Assembly: GCA_003117195.1 (NCBI GenBank)
Contig: BDSI01000105.1
Location: 372,001 to 436,000 of the forward strand
Direction: 5' to 3'
Length of the DNA stretch: 64,000 nt
DNA from: Eudorina sp. 2006-703-Eu-15
Lineage: Eukaryota; Chlorophyta; Chlorophyceae; Chlamydomonadales; Volvocaceae
Below the pieces are notes generated by a model. The model saw only the letters and a program-made list of their open reading frames with translations, did not search any database and was not told where the DNA came from. This document shows positions 37,971 through 48,839 of the stretch, piece after piece (positions within the stretch are counted from its first letter, which is position 1; every line of letters begins with the position of its first letter). A program made the position numbers and the translations under genes.

Positions 37971-39443
37971 GGGGGTAACGCGGTCCTCACCGCCCCCGTC
38001 CGCGCCCGCTGCGGCTGCAGCCGCAGCCGCGGCGTCCCCTCTGCGGGTACGTACAGGCGCAGGTACGTTTCCCGCCGCCCCTCCATCCCCGTGGGCCCCG
38101 CGGCCTCCTCCTGCGGCGTCCGTCGCCGTCGCCGCCGGTGCCGCAACCTTCGCCTTGGCGCGGCCGCTGGCGGCGCCGTCACCGCCCCGCGACCGCAACC
38201 CGTACCTGCCGCCCGGTTTCTCCTCGGCGGCGCCCGTGTCGCCTGCAGCGGCTGCACGGGCTGGTACTTGGGCAACGGCGCGACTTTGGCTCACGGGCAC
38301 CTTCCGTACAAGTACGACGTCATCGTCATCGTCGTCATCGTCGTCATCGCCGCCGCCGCTACCTTTGCCGACTGCGCCGTCCGCGCCACCGCGACCTCCG
38401 CTTTCGATGGAAATCCCGCCGCTGCCTTCACGATCGGCAACTCCATGGGGACATGACTTGCAGCGTGGCGCTTTGGCACCGGCAGGCACACGCGACCCAC
38501 GGGTCAGCCTGCCCGCACGTACATTCGCGCATGCTGCCCCAACCGGCGCGTCGCTGCCGTCCGGGTGCGACTCCGACTCCCGAGTACCTTCGAGCAACTC
38601 CAAAGCCTCCTGACCTGCAACACGCATGTCTGTATCCTCAGCTGGGGCGGCTGCCTGTGTCTCGACTTGCGGCGGCGGCGGCGGCGGTAGCGCCGTCTGC
38701 TCCGCACAGGACTGCGGCGACGTGGCCGCTCCCTGCTGGGGCTCAGGCATGGACGGCGCCTCAGCCTCCGCAGTCGCTGGTTCGGGTGCACCAGAGGCCA
38801 CGTCGGCGCCGCTGCCGCCGGGAAAATGCGACGGTGCCGCTGCTGTTGCTGCTGTTGCCGTTGCTGCTGGTGATTGTGCAGCTATTGACCGCAGCAATAG
38901 CCCGTCGTTGCCTACAGCCGCGGCTGCAGGTTCTGCTGCAACAAGGGCACCAGCGCTCGGCTTCTTCAGTAGGCCCGAGTCGGCATCAACACGACTGTCA
39001 TCGCCCGTGTCAGCGCTTGTGATGAGCCGTTGGATGGCTGCTGCAGCTGCTGCGACTGAGTTGCGTCCAACGTCGTTGGCAGCGCCGTCGTCTTCGATGC
39101 CCCCGGGTTCCGGAATCTCCGCCTCAGGGCTCACAAGACGCTGCCGCTTGGTGCGTGGGGCCAGCAGCGCCCCTTCGCCGGACGGATCACCGATATTATT
39201 GGCGACAGTACCTGAGGTAAATACTTGTTGCAGGTGATGGTTGTTTGGCCCACTCGTATTGTTGCAAGCTGGCGCATGGGGCGCGTGGTCGGAACCTGTG
39301 CGGTCAGGTGGGAGGCTCAGCGACTGATAGAAGCCAGCAAAGCCGACCTGAGTTGGCTGGTCGTCAGCGTCCATTGACAGCATTGCAGTTCCAGCAGCGG
39401 TGTCGAGTGGCCCAGCTCTTGCGCATGGGCGGGCAGAGGCCAT
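29860..39443 (-). CDS. DUF4211 nuclear protein with long acidic/basic low-complexity regions and C-terminal CCHC zinc knuckle
   Basis: Function unknown; nuclear role inferred. Exons (minus): 36770-39443, 35867-36510, 35395-35495, 35099-35128 (30 nt), 34878-~34973 (acceptor uncertain), 33917-34042, 33563-33622, 32770-33069, 32050-32227, 29860-31488; about 1945 aa with consistent phases. The first ~1100 residues are Ala/Glu/Arg-rich with Lys/Arg clusters. The DUF4211 core spans the small exons: HFETELKDR, RALERYPTLLIDG, the CxxC of CDICHARRTHTLHTLHLVGEP, then LCCERIVLMHALMHFKRW (Cys and two His), and IYNKYKDINYAAEKLYMSQNCKDNRFNPGR. The cysteines and histidines probably bind zinc. A poly-Glu/poly-Ala/His-Gln tail ends in a CCHC knuckle (CFRCNQLGHWARDC). 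The start at ATG 39443 is tentative; a frame continues upstream. Confidence 0.8.
32551..32786. repeat. 23-bp minisatellite, 10 units, containing the used 5' splice site of a DUF4211 intron
   Basis: Ten near-perfect 23-bp units, with a 6-bp insertion before the last unit. The unit nearest the exon provides the donor GG|GTGAGG (minus, exon ends 32770). Phase across the intron is correct only with this donor. The other nine units in the intron carry the same donor-like sequence. Confidence 0.9.
33315..33425. repeat. CCTGG/CCCTGGCCTG simple repeat in DUF4211 intron
   Basis: About 110 bp of alternating CCCTG and GCCTG pentamers within the intron 33070-33562. Confidence 0.85.
34069..34215. repeat. 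37-38-bp minisatellite, 4 units, in DUF4211 intron
   Basis: Four consecutive units with the core GTCACCGGGCAAGGGGCTGG, alternating between GCCGGACGTC and GCCGACGTC boundaries. Located in the intron 34043-34877. Confidence 0.88.
34786..34865. repeat. Short GGTCAGTCC repeat in DUF4211 intron
   Basis: About nine copies of a 5-9 bp GTCAGTCCG-type unit next to the exon ending at 34878. Confidence 0.8.
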
Positions 39444-40001
39444 TGCCCCAAGCAAGGAAAGCACGCAAGGACACTGCGCCTCCACGGATCCACTGCTGCA
39501 CGCTTGCACCAAAACGTTTGAGCTTGCAAAGGCTTGAGAGCCGTGCCAGCAGGCGGCAAGCGCGTTCTCAAGTTTTACTCCGGTGGTGGTGCACAAAACA
39601 GCTTAAACACGTAACGTTGTGCACCATTGTTCTGCAACGTAAGGCATAGACGATTCAACGAAATTGGGGATCTTCAATTTTGGCTGCATCGCTGGGGATA
39701 GCTCCTGCACAAAGTAACTGCATGATGCATCGAGGGTTATGTAATTAGAAACATGCTATACTACTGCACAACTGGCCGTGTCACCGCATCTGCTTTCCTT
39801 GAACAAGGATCACGTCTTGCTGTGCGCTGCATGAAATGCTTGCCACAATCCCTACATTACGGAAACCCTGAGAAATGTGAGAAACGTCAGCATATATGCA
39901 CACAATATCGAGCTTCACGTATCTCGTACCTATAAAGCAGCCCGAACGTTGCTGGGTCGTGTTACGGTCTTTCCACTTCTGAGAGTCTTTATCGATTGAG
40001 C
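39444..40001. promoter_or_regulatory. Divergent DUF4211/PELP1 upstream region
   Basis: 558 nt between divergent ATGs. From about 39600 onward it becomes AT-richer, fitting 5' UTRs and a shared promoter region. A minus frame stays open upstream of 39443 to about 39596, so the DUF4211 start could lie further upstream. Confidence 0.45.
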
Positions 40002-43000
40002 ATGGCAAACATGGAAACAGGAGCCTTACTGCGAACTGCATTATTACGAAATGTGCTGTCCTCCCTCGAACAGCCGCTGGACCCTCGACGCACAGCCGCC
40101 ATCTCAGAGCAGCTCGTTGGAAATGGGCTCTTAACAGCCGGCCCAGATGCCATTCAAGGCGGAAATTGGGCGCCCGTCACAGAGCTTCAGGGCAAACTGG
40201 TGGAACAGCTGCTCAAGCACTTGACAAAGGCCGAGGTGAGGGCTCCGCCACCGCCCCGAAACCATCGCCCTGACCGCCCCCTTCGCCATGACCATTGTTC
40301 GTCTGCGCCCAAAGCGGTTGTCCATCGCTGCCACCAGTATGATAGCCGTTGAACGCCCGCTGCCTGCCCGTTACCACCTCGCGAGTCCTGCCCACCTTGC
40401 CCCACACCCATCCTTCCCCCGCCATCCCGTCACTGCGAATGCCCTGCCCAGGCCGCGTTCCGACCGGGCGCCGCCGTCCTGCTGGGCCTTGTGTGCAGCC
40501 ATGTGTCTCCACGGGCCTTCCTCTCGTCGTACTCCGAGTGGGCGGCCGCTCTGCTGGAGGTGGTCCGCAAGGACTCGGGCGCCGCCCCGCGGGCGGCCGG
40601 CCTGCGCGCACTCGCGGACCTCTTCAGCAGGTACGGCATTCGTGGGTCGGCCAGCAAGTCCCATCCGAACTGAGTTGCACACACGTGTGTGCTGTGTTCC
40701 TAGGCAGGGAAGACAGGTTGGTTTGCGTGTATCTCAACTTTCGCTGGTGGTCAAAGGGCAGCTGCCTGCCGTTGGGCCCGTTGGCTGGAAAGCATGCGCC
40801 CCGACCGTTCTCCAATGGGAACCAGCGCCCCGGGCCATCAGCATCGCTGTCTGTGTGCAGCCGCAGTTGCGGTGGCAGCCACATAATCCCTCTCTCCTGC
40901 CCGTTTCCCTCCCTCCCGCCCTCCCTGTGTGTCCTCTGCCCCAACAGGATTCGGGAGCTTCTGGAGGTGCCCGGGGTGCGGCGGGACGCGTCGGGCATCG
41001 CGGGGCGCACCCTGCAGGTCGCCACCCCGCTGCTGACGGACGCAGGTGGGCGCCAGGGAGGGAACCTGGGGCGGCGGCGGCGGCGCGTGGGGAAGCCCCG
41101 GGCGGATGGGTGGAGGTGGAGGTGCGGCTGAATGGTGGAGGACTGGAGGGGAAGGAGGGCGAGCTGGCCTCAGGCGACGTGCTGCAGCCCGCGGGCGCAC
41201 CAGGGCGTGCTGCGAGGGCACCTGCCCGCACACACCAGGACTTCAGGGCGTGTCGGCATGGGTGAGGGGCCATGGGGCCTGGGTCGGGTCGGGTCAGATT
41301 GGGTTTCGGAGCAGAGTGACGTCAGGGCCAGCGGTGGTGGGAGGGGGGGGTCACACCGCGCAACCACCACGACAGGCGCCGCCCGCCCCTGCGCCGTCCA
41401 AACAGCGGATGCCGCATCCCACCTTCATGCGGGGACGCCATGAAAGCGAGAAGGGTCATGCCCTGCCCTGCCCTGCCCTGCCCATGCCCTCCCACCTGAT
41501 GGCCCTCAGACTGCCAGGCGTCAGCCCTGGCGGCCGTACACTCCGTACTTCAGGCACTGCCGACCGTGGCCCGCAACCACACCGGGCCCCTGGAGCGCAG
41601 CCTCGCGGGCGTCATGGCGGCGCCCGCCTCGCCATCTGCCGTACGCGCCGCCGCCGCCGCCGCTCTGGCGTTGCTTCCGCGGGCTGTCGCTGACGACGCG
41701 GCGGCATGGAGCGCCCTCATCCGCCGGGTCCTGCTGTCGCTGCACACCGCGATCGACCTGCTGATGTACCATGGCGGCGGCGGAGGCGCCGCGTCGCAGG
41801 ACGGGGGCCTGGGGCAGCGGGCGCGGGAGCAGCTGGAGGCCGTTGGGCCCGGCGTCGCGGACGCGGAGGGGCTACTCGGACCCGTGGGCTTTACCAGCGG
41901 CGCGGGGCCAGCGGCAGCGGCAGCGGCGGGGGCCGCAGCGGCGGGCGGACGCCCGGACGTGACTTTGACGGTGCAGGTGAGGAGAGGGTCATGACGCGTG
42001 GGGAGGACGAGGAACCTTCGCTCCCATACCGTACCTCCGCGCCTCTCCGCTCCTCACCCCCGCCGCCCCCTCCGCTCCGCGCCTCCCGGCTGCTCACCCT
42101 GCCCGCCGGCCCCTCCGCCCCGCAGGTGACCTCCGCGCTGCTGGAGCTGCTGGTGAGGCTGGTGGGCCGCGGCTCCACCTCACCGGTGCCGGTGCCCGCC
42201 CACGCCATCCTGCTGCTGGTCATGAGGGTGGTCCGGATGGACGCGGCGGGTGAGGAGGGCGAGGCGTGCCCGGGGTCCCGGTCTCTATCCCCGGGGGCCC
42301 CGTCTCTATGCCCCGGGGCTCTTTTTCTATGCCCGGGGCCCGTTCGCTAAGCCCGGGGCTCGTTGGCAGGGAAGGATGCAGGGACGCGGACTCAGTGGTC
42401 GGGATCTAGGCCATCTGCGCGGGCGGGTCGTCCCTGCGTCCGCTAGGAAGCAGCAGTACGCAGCTGACCCATGGGACTTGCTGCCACGAACGGAACCCAG
42501 GACTGCAGTCGCCCAGCAGTCGTCCAGCATGGGAATGGACTCGGGTTCCCACAACCCATGCTCCGAGACCACCCGGCGGGTGGATCTCGACTCGTTGCGC
42601 CCTTAACCCCCCACCATGTTACCTGGCCGACCGTCCCACCCTGGCGTTCACTGGTCGCCACCATCACACCAAACCCCAAACCTCAAACCCACAGCACGCG
42701 CGCTCCGCGCCCCCACCGATCGCAGTGCTGCTGGCGCCGGGCCGCGCCGCCCCCTCCGCCTCCGCCCAGTGCGAGGTGCTGGCGCTGCTGCCCGACCTGC
42801 ACGTGAGCGGCTGGGAGCTGCTGGGGCTGACGGCGCGGGTGGTGCGGGGCGGCCTGATGCCGCTGACGGCGCTGGTGGGAAGGCTGCTGGCGGAGCACCT
42901 GCGCAGGTGAGGGGGCCGGTGCGGGGGAAAGAGTGCTGTGAGGGGGCCGCAGGGGTCCGGGAGGGGCGCGATGAGGTTCCCGTAGGGGCCCGGGAGGGGT

Positions 43001-44872
43001 CGGAATGGTGGGATGGGGGGCCCGTAGGGGGCCGGGAGGGCGCGGTGATGGACCGGTAGGTCGCATGGGCGGTGGAGGGACGGCATGGTGGGGTGGTGGA
43101 TCCCACCGGACTTATGTATCCTGTTGTGAGGATGGAATGTTTTTGTTTCCTTGCGCTGCTGGCAAGACCTGGCACCCAACTACACCGCAACGCCTTTGTT
43201 GTCGTCATTGCCGCCCTCACCCTCCCTCTCCCAAAGGATCAAGGCCGGCGGCGCTGGCGGCCTGGCGGTGTCCATGCCCGCGCCGGTGCGGGCCAGTCTG
43301 TACCGGTCAACCACGGCCGTACTGCGCGTCGGCGGCTTCGCGGCGGGGCGGTACATGTCCGCCGAGATTGCGGGTACCCTCATTACGGAGCTGTACGGCC
43401 TCAGCGCCACGCAGCAACAGGAGCGATCCAAGGCGCCGTTGTACGGCGGCGGCGCCGCCGCCGCAGGCACGGGCTTGGGCAAGGGCGCACGGACGGGTGG
43501 CCTTCTTCCGGGTGCGGCGCCGCCGGCAAAGAAGGCCAAGACGTCCGCCGCCGACCCGCTGGCGGCGTTCGATGTCGCGACGGCGGCGGTTGCGGCGGCG
43601 GCGCTGGCGCCGGTGGCGTCGCCTGCCGACGTCGACGCGCAGCGTGCCGCGCTCGAACTGGCGGAAGCCCTGCTGCAAGTGTACGGCCCCGCGCTGCCAT
43701 CCGACCTGCGCGGCCAGCTCGATGCGCTGTCGTACCACATGGCTGCCGTACTGGGGGAGGCGTCGTACCGCGCCGCCAGGAGCCCGGGCGCGGCCGCCGC
43801 GGCGCACGCCGCCGACCTGGCGGCGCTGCGCGTCGCCGCCACCCGCAGCCTGGTGGCGAGCCTGGCGGCGCCCTGGCCCACCCGGCACCCGTTCCTGTCC
43901 GAGGGCCTGCAGCTGCTGTCGACAGGCGCCAGCGGCGCCGGCGGTGCGGCGCTGGCCGCGGTGTGTTCGGAGGGCCTGCTGGCGCTGGAGGCCCTGCTGC
44001 GGCCCCGCAGCGTCCCACATGCGTGGACAGCCAGGATGGGCGGCGGCGGAATCGGCGCCGGCGGCGGCGCCGCCGCCGGCGACGCGGGGCAACTGCCCCG
44101 GCCGCGGCTGTGGAGCATGCTTGAACCCGTGGCGCCGCAGCTTCCACCGCCAGCGGCGGCGGTGACGGCGACCGGGCCAGATGTGGTTGCGCCGCCCAGT
44201 AACGGTACCGCACCGTCGTCGTCCGTCCCGGCGGCGACGGCCCAGCAGCCGGCGGCGGCGGCAGCGCCGGACGCATCTCCGGCAGTCGCTAGAGGGGATG
44301 CGATGGAGGTGTGTGGCGGCGGTTCAGGCGGTTCAGGGGCGCAGGAGGCAGCGGCCGCCGCGGAGGCTGTGCCCTCCGCCGCCGCCGGCTCCAAAAAGCA
44401 ACCACTGACGGCATCGAAAGGGAAGGACAAGGGCAAGAAGGACAAGGGCAAAACGGACAAGACCGGCAAAGAGAAGGGACCTCCTGCAGCGCAGACGACT
44501 CCTGCCGCTGCCACTCCTGCTGCTACTGCAGCGCAGCAGGGGAAGAAGGCGCTGGTGCCCGCGAGCGCGACCGGCAAGCGGGCGGCCGCAGATGCGATGG
44601 GAGCGGATGATGGCCAGATCGCACCGGGTACAGGGGCGGCCGCGAAGGGGCTCTCCACACCAGCAGCAGCACAAGCAGTAGCACCAGGAGCGGCCGCAGC
44701 AGCAGCAGCAGCACCCGCGGCAGCCCAGCCCGCCGGAGCTGCGCAAACTCCGCGTCCTGCCCCTGCCATGGCGGCTGCTGCGGCCCCGGTCTTCGGTGAT
44801 GAGAGCGAAGACAGCGAGGGCGCCTTGCCGGAGATCGATTCGGGGAACGACGACAGCGACGGGGATGAGTGA
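40002..44872 (+). CDS. PELP1/RIX1-like 60S ribosome biogenesis factor
   Basis: RIX1/PELP1 proteins scaffold the Rix1/PELP1-TEX10-WDR18 complex in ITS2 processing and late nuclear pre-60S maturation. Exons: 40002-40235, 40452-40630, 40948-41045, 41510-41976, 42126-42249, 42726-42906, 43237-44872, all in phase, about 972 aa (human PELP1 about 1130). The N-terminal ~500 residues are Leu/Ala-rich helical repeats of the RIX1 type, e.g. AAVLLGLVCSHVSPRAFLSS, EWAAALLEVVRKDSG and ALLELLVRLVGRG. The C-terminal third is Ala/Pro/Lys-rich with a KGKDKGKKDKGKTDK basic stretch and ends in an acidic tail (DESEDSEGALPEIDSGNDDS), as in PELP1. The family call rests on overall architecture more than on single motifs. 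Introns hold a CCCTG repeat at 41461-41485. Confidence 0.8.
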
Positions 44873-45536
44873 AGGCGACTAGGGATTTCGGACGGGTGAG
44901 GGAGGTTGAAATGCCGTTAAGATAGAGTCGATGTCACTGGATGGGACTGCTGTGTTGACGGTTGACCTGGAGAGGGCGTTGATTAAGGACGGGGTTTGCA
45001 TGTTCCGGAGAGGGCGGAGGCGAGCTGCCGTGCTGCCTTCTAAAACGATCATGCCTGCTCCTGTGCAGCGTGCGGCTGCCACGATTCCTGTCGGGTCAAC
45101 ATGGTGAGGTCGGAGGAGGAAAAGCCCAAAGGAGTTCCCGCGGTGGTGGTGCGAACACGGTGAGGCGGGCTGGTGTGAAAGACGACCCAAGGCGATCGAT
45201 TGCGCTATGTTTACACAGCCAGCTCCTCCCTGCGCATCCCGGTCGGCGTGGACTGTCTTCCCATCGGAAGACATGCATCGGATTTCCGCCCTGCACGGAC
45301 CGCACTAGAACACTCCGCCCAGCCCTTGGGAATCCGCCATCAAGACAGGTCATCCAATGTCCACAAGCCATCCAATAGCGTCACCTTCACGTCCATTCCG
45401 AATCGAGTACTACCGGGCGAGCTCCCAATCTACATGCATTTGCTGATGGATGTACATATATACCGTCCTTAGTAGCTACAAAAATACTTCAACGCACAGC
45501 GACCCACGTGCCACTATTATGTGTTGAAGTGTCCTT
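44873..45536. other. Convergent region between PELP1-like gene and left extracellular-matrix gene
   Basis: About 660 nt between opposing stops. It holds a minus-strand TGTAA at 45211-45215, a candidate end of the left extracellular-matrix gene. No further gene supported. Confidence 0.5.
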
Positions 45537-47536
45537 GGTGAGGCTAGTGTGGGCCGCCAGAGGCCGCCGGCTGTGACACGACTGACGGAAATGGCGACGG
45601 CGACCGCGACCGCGACGGCGACGTCTGGCGCGGGGGCGAGCGCTGCTGTGGGTGCTTGCATGGGCAGTACGTCACCTCAAACCTGGTGTAGGCCCAGTTG
45701 GTGGTGGACTGGGGGCACACCGTGTTGCCCGGGTCGTTCGCCTGCACCCAGTCGGCGCCCGACCACACCGGCGGGTTCAGCCCCAGGTAGTCCTGCAGCT
45801 GGGCCATCATGTACAGCGTCAGGGGCCTGCACGGCTTGAGCATGGAGGTCAGGTTGCCGTACAGGAAGCCCAGGGGACCCACGCCGACGGTCCTGTTGAT
45901 CCAGGCAGGCACACCCGCGTTCTGCAGGAAGTTGGGCGGCTGGCAGGCGGAGCGCTTCCTGCCGTACAGCTCCCTGAACACTGTCTCATTGACGGTCAGC
46001 AGGAACATCAGGGCGTTCTGCGGCGGTGTGCCGATGCCCGTCCAGTTGACCGCCCACACGGGCTGGCCGCTCTCCACTGCCGCCGACATGCTCAGGTTCC
46101 AAGTGACGTTCATGGTAATCACCGACGGCGACACCGGCTGCATCGTCCAGCCGTTGAGGGCGGGGGTGACGATGGTGTCCGTGTACACGCCGTTGCGGCT
46201 GAGCAGCAGGCGGCTGTCGCTGCAGGTCGGGGGCGGCGGCAGGGGCGGCGCGGGCGGCGACGGACGAGGCGGCGGCGACTGCGGCGCGCAGGGGCAGTAC
46301 ATGGCCGTGACCTGTGTATAGCCCCAGCTGGTGGGGGAGTCGGGGCAGAGGCGGTTGGTCGGGTCGTTGGCGCGCACCCAGTCGGCAGCCGCCCACAGTG
46401 TCTGCGGCTGCTGGAGGCCCGCCACTGCCGCGGTGATCTTTGCGACCAGGTAGACTGTGAAGGGCTGGCAGGGCTTGAGGGCGACCAAGTTGGAGCGCAG
46501 CGTGTAGATGGACTTGCCCACGTTGACCCCGGCATGCAGGTCATTGAAGGCGGGCGGCAGCCACGCACTCTGGGGCGGCTGGCAGCCCCTGGAGCCGTTG
46601 TACAGCGCCCGCCACTCCGTCTCGGTGAAGAAGTTGAGCTGCACCGTGGCGTCGTCCAGGTCCGTGACGTTGAGGTACCAGTTGGGGTAGCCGCCCATCG
46701 TGAGGCGCCACAGCATGTTCCACGACGCATTCAGCTTGATGGCCGAGGTGGAGGACACGGCCGCCGAGGTGCTGCTGAGCCGCACCGGCAGGTCAATACC
46801 CCGGATGGGGAGGCCGTTGGCGCCAAGCAGCTGGAGGGCCTCGCCGCATGAGGACGTCGGAGGCGCCAGGGCGGGTTGGGCTGAGGGCGCCTGCTGCTGC
46901 TGCGGCTGCTGCTGCTTGGGCGACGGCATCGGGGTTGACGCGGCCAGCTGGCGGGTCCCGTGGGCGGTGCTGATGAGCCAGCAGAAGCTGACGAGCGCCG
47001 TGACTGCGGCGGCCGCCAAACGCTGGGGTGGAGGTCGTCGTATCCGCTGGTGATTGTTGGCCATGCTTGCTCTCCGCGTGGTTGACGCCCCTGCGAGCAT
47101 GACGCCGTGTATGTGGTGGCCCCTTGCTGTCAGCGCGGATACGAGGTTCAGTGGCGCGAATGAAGAGGAGCAGCAGTGAAACGCTTTGACACACGCCATT
47201 TGCCCCAAGTCATGGGTGCGGGGTGCTTCATGTCATCCAACCACCACGGTGGGGCCTTGTTTGGCGCCGGTAAGGTCTTTTCCTTGCGATTCGGACATGG
47301 CCATAGAAGCCAAAAGCATGCCTCAGGGCCGCTGTACCATCCGCTTCACTAGGAATACTTTTATGAGGACATGACCGGTGCCGAGCCCTTGGCTCACCTG
47401 TGTAAGCAAGAGTGTGTCGGTGACGACGAAGAACGTGCACTTGGTTTGCACTGCGCAGGCCCCGGCTGGTCACCTGGCGCAAGGACGTGCGTCCACGAGA
47501 TACGGTGTGAGCGAGCGTCTTGCGCAAGCAACCCAA
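45537..47536 (-). repeat. Left arm of inverted duplication (extracellular-matrix gene copy A)
   Basis: About 2.0 kb matching the reverse complement of 55697-57664. Nearly identical across most of the coding region; clearly more diverged in the ~480 nt upstream of the ATG and in the last ~60 nt of the coding sequence. Homology stops just after the stop codon and again at about 47536. Confidence 0.93.
45544..47064 (-). CDS. Secreted HRGP-type extracellular-matrix glycoprotein, copy A
   Basis: Single-exon model, 506 aa from the ATG at 47064; in-frame upstream Met codons exist, but this start places a signal peptide (basic residues, then AAAAVTALVSFCWLISTAHG) at the N-terminus. Then a Gln/Pro-rich linker and two related domains of about 170 residues. 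Each starts at Cys, holds a CQPP motif, LKPC-x-P-(L/F)T and AADWV/GADWVQANDP, and ends CPC. They are joined by a Ser-Pro-rich rod (SPPPRPSPPAPPLPPPP) likely to be hydroxyproline-glycosylated, with several N-x-S/T sites. The two-globes-and-rod plan recalls volvocine pherophorins, but I cannot confirm a pherophorin domain. The C-terminal SPSRSRSPSPFPS tail is 8 residues longer than in copy B. Confidence 0.82.
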   Translation of the reverse strand: MANNHQRIRRPPPQRLAAAAVTALVSFCWLISTAHGTRQLAASTPMPSPKQQQPQQQQAPSAQPALAPPTSSCGEALQLLGANGLPIRGIDLPVRLSSTSAAVSSTSAIKLNASWNMLWRLTMGGYPNWYLNVTDLDDATVQLNFFTETEWRALYNGSRGCQPPQSAWLPPAFNDLHAGVNVGKSIYTLRSNLVALKPCQPFTVYLVAKITAAVAGLQQPQTLWAAADWVRANDPTNRLCPDSPTSWGYTQVTAMYCPCAPQSPPPRPSPPAPPLPPPPTCSDSRLLLSRNGVYTDTIVTPALNGWTMQPVSPSVITMNVTWNLSMSAAVESGQPVWAVNWTGIGTPPQNALMFLLTVNETVFRELYGRKRSACQPPNFLQNAGVPAWINRTVGVGPLGFLYGNLTSMLKPCRPLTLYMMAQLQDYLGLNPPVWSGADWVQANDPGNTVCPQSTTNWAYTRFEVTYCPCKHPQQRSPPRQTSPSRSRSPSPFPSVVSQPAASGGPH

Positions 47537-47808
47537 ATGCACGGTATGATTGCATGTCTTAACAAACACAACTAGGAGGAAAGAAAGCTCACCTTGATCC
47601 CGGTGGAGCACTGCGGCTGGTTGCTCGGCTCGCTCGGCATGTTTGTGCGACGCGAATTGCGCCGCTGCTCTTTTCCTCTCTTTTATGGGGAGGAGGCAGG
47701 TGCAAGGCGTTGGTTCTCCTTAATTGCTGATTTCTATGCGCTTGTTGCTGCTTGTCACCGATTTGACAATGACGCTGATGTGTGGTTGCCGATTTATTAG
47801 GTCGACGA
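47537..47808. other. Spacer between left extracellular-matrix arm and DIRS-like element
   Basis: About 270 nt with no counterpart beside the right arm. No gene seen. Homology to the right arm ends at its left edge and the terminal repeat begins at its right edge. Confidence 0.5.
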
Positions 47809-48026
47809 GTTAACTTTTCATGTAACCGTACGTTCCTGGCGAAGGTGGACGCAATCAATACGAATCTGGTCATAAAATATCACTAGTAATATTATGGAAT
47901 TATGGAATGCAGCCAAGAACTCAGATGTCCGGCATGACGACACTTTTTGTTCCGTTCGTATGGTCACACATTTATCGACTGCCTGTCGATCCCAGGCAAC
48001 CAACACTTGATTAAATAAATGATGCA
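47809..48026 (+). repeat. Left inverted terminal repeat of DIRS-like element
   Basis: Matches the reverse complement of 55190-55426 in two well-conserved blocks: CGTTCCTGGCGAAGGTGG near the outer end and CGACTGCCTGTCGATCCCA near the inner end. A diverged AT-rich middle lies between them. Confidence 0.85.
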
Positions 48027-48334
48027 ATATAATAGTATATTATACCATTGTAGTATGACGACGTATGGCCGTGAGAAAGTGTTGTCATGCACGGCGGCGG
48101 GACACGGCCAACATCCGCGCGCGCTGTCAGTCCTGCAGACCGAGTGTGACTCCCGTACCGCCCCAGAGTGGTTGGGCGAGATAGGCCGAGCCCAGTCACA
48201 AACAAACGCCGAATAGTCCTCTACCATCCGGCTCAACCTGGGCTTCCATAGCCTCGATCCCCAACCACCCGCGGGGAGACCCGCGTACCCCGTCTCGCGC
48301 CCCCTTGATCGCCCGCGAGGTAAGAAAGCCGCAC

Positions 48335-48835
48335 CTACATACCCGCGCCGCCCCCGGGCACCGGCCACAGGACGGTGTACGCCCGGACGCGGTAGCGGGG
48401 CGAGCGCGGCGAGGCCGCTCCGGCGAGCGGCCCGGGCTCAAACAGCGGTGGAGACAGCGGCAGGTCCCACTGATCGACGATGGGCAGGCGCCGCAGCAGG
48501 GCTTGCCACCACCTCGGCCACACCGGCAGGATCATCACGCAGTACGGCTGCTCGGCGAGGACCTTCGCCACCACCCGCCCGGCCAGACTGAAAGGCGGGT
48601 TGATGTACAGGAGGGGCCGCGAGGCCCCCGCTGGGGGTGCCCAGTCCCGCGCGAACGCGTCCACCCCGAGGCGCCCGGGGTTCCAGGTGGCAGAGTAGAA
48701 GGCGCCCGGCACCCGGGTGGAGTAAACGTCCGCGAAGCAGTCCAGCGTGGGCTGCCGGCCAGACAGAGTGTACCGACGCCACAGCGCAGAGTACACCGCG
48801 TCTCGGAGCCGCCACTGGGATAGGTCCAGCTCTCA
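48335..48835 (-). pseudogene. DIRS-like DAM-type methyltransferase domain (out of frame with RT)
   Basis: The frame shows SQWRLRDAVYSALW, then LDCFADVYSTRVPGAFYSATW, a GVDAFARDW segment, the INPPFSL catalytic-loop motif (NPPF) and a MILPVWPRWWQALLRRLP block. This is the layout of the phage-type adenine methyltransferase domain behind the RNase H of DIRS/PAT elements. It is in a different frame from the RNase H, with a TGA just upstream, so the copy is broken. Confidence 0.75.
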
Positions 48836-48839
48836 TCCG

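Noticed and set aside
36343..38613. Several 150-400-codon frames on both strands over the DUF4211 large exon
   Set aside because: Poly-Arg, poly-Pro or poly-Ser translations of a repetitive GC-rich exon; the minus frame joined in phase to the DUF4211 core explains the region.
43072..44276. Long frames overlapping the last PELP1-like exon
   Set aside because: Arg-rich alternative frames of the Ala-rich sense exon; no domain.
45652..46851. Long open frame on the plus strand (and 56457-57743 on the minus strand) antisense to the extracellular-matrix genes
   Set aside because: It mirrors the sense coding region in both copies, is Arg/His/Gly-rich and domain-free; it arises from GC-rich third positions of the sense gene.
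45544..47064. Naming the extracellular-matrix genes pherophorins
   Set aside because: The two-domain plus rod layout is similar, but I could not match the Cys spacing or core motifs of the pherophorin domain with confidence, so a neutral name is used.
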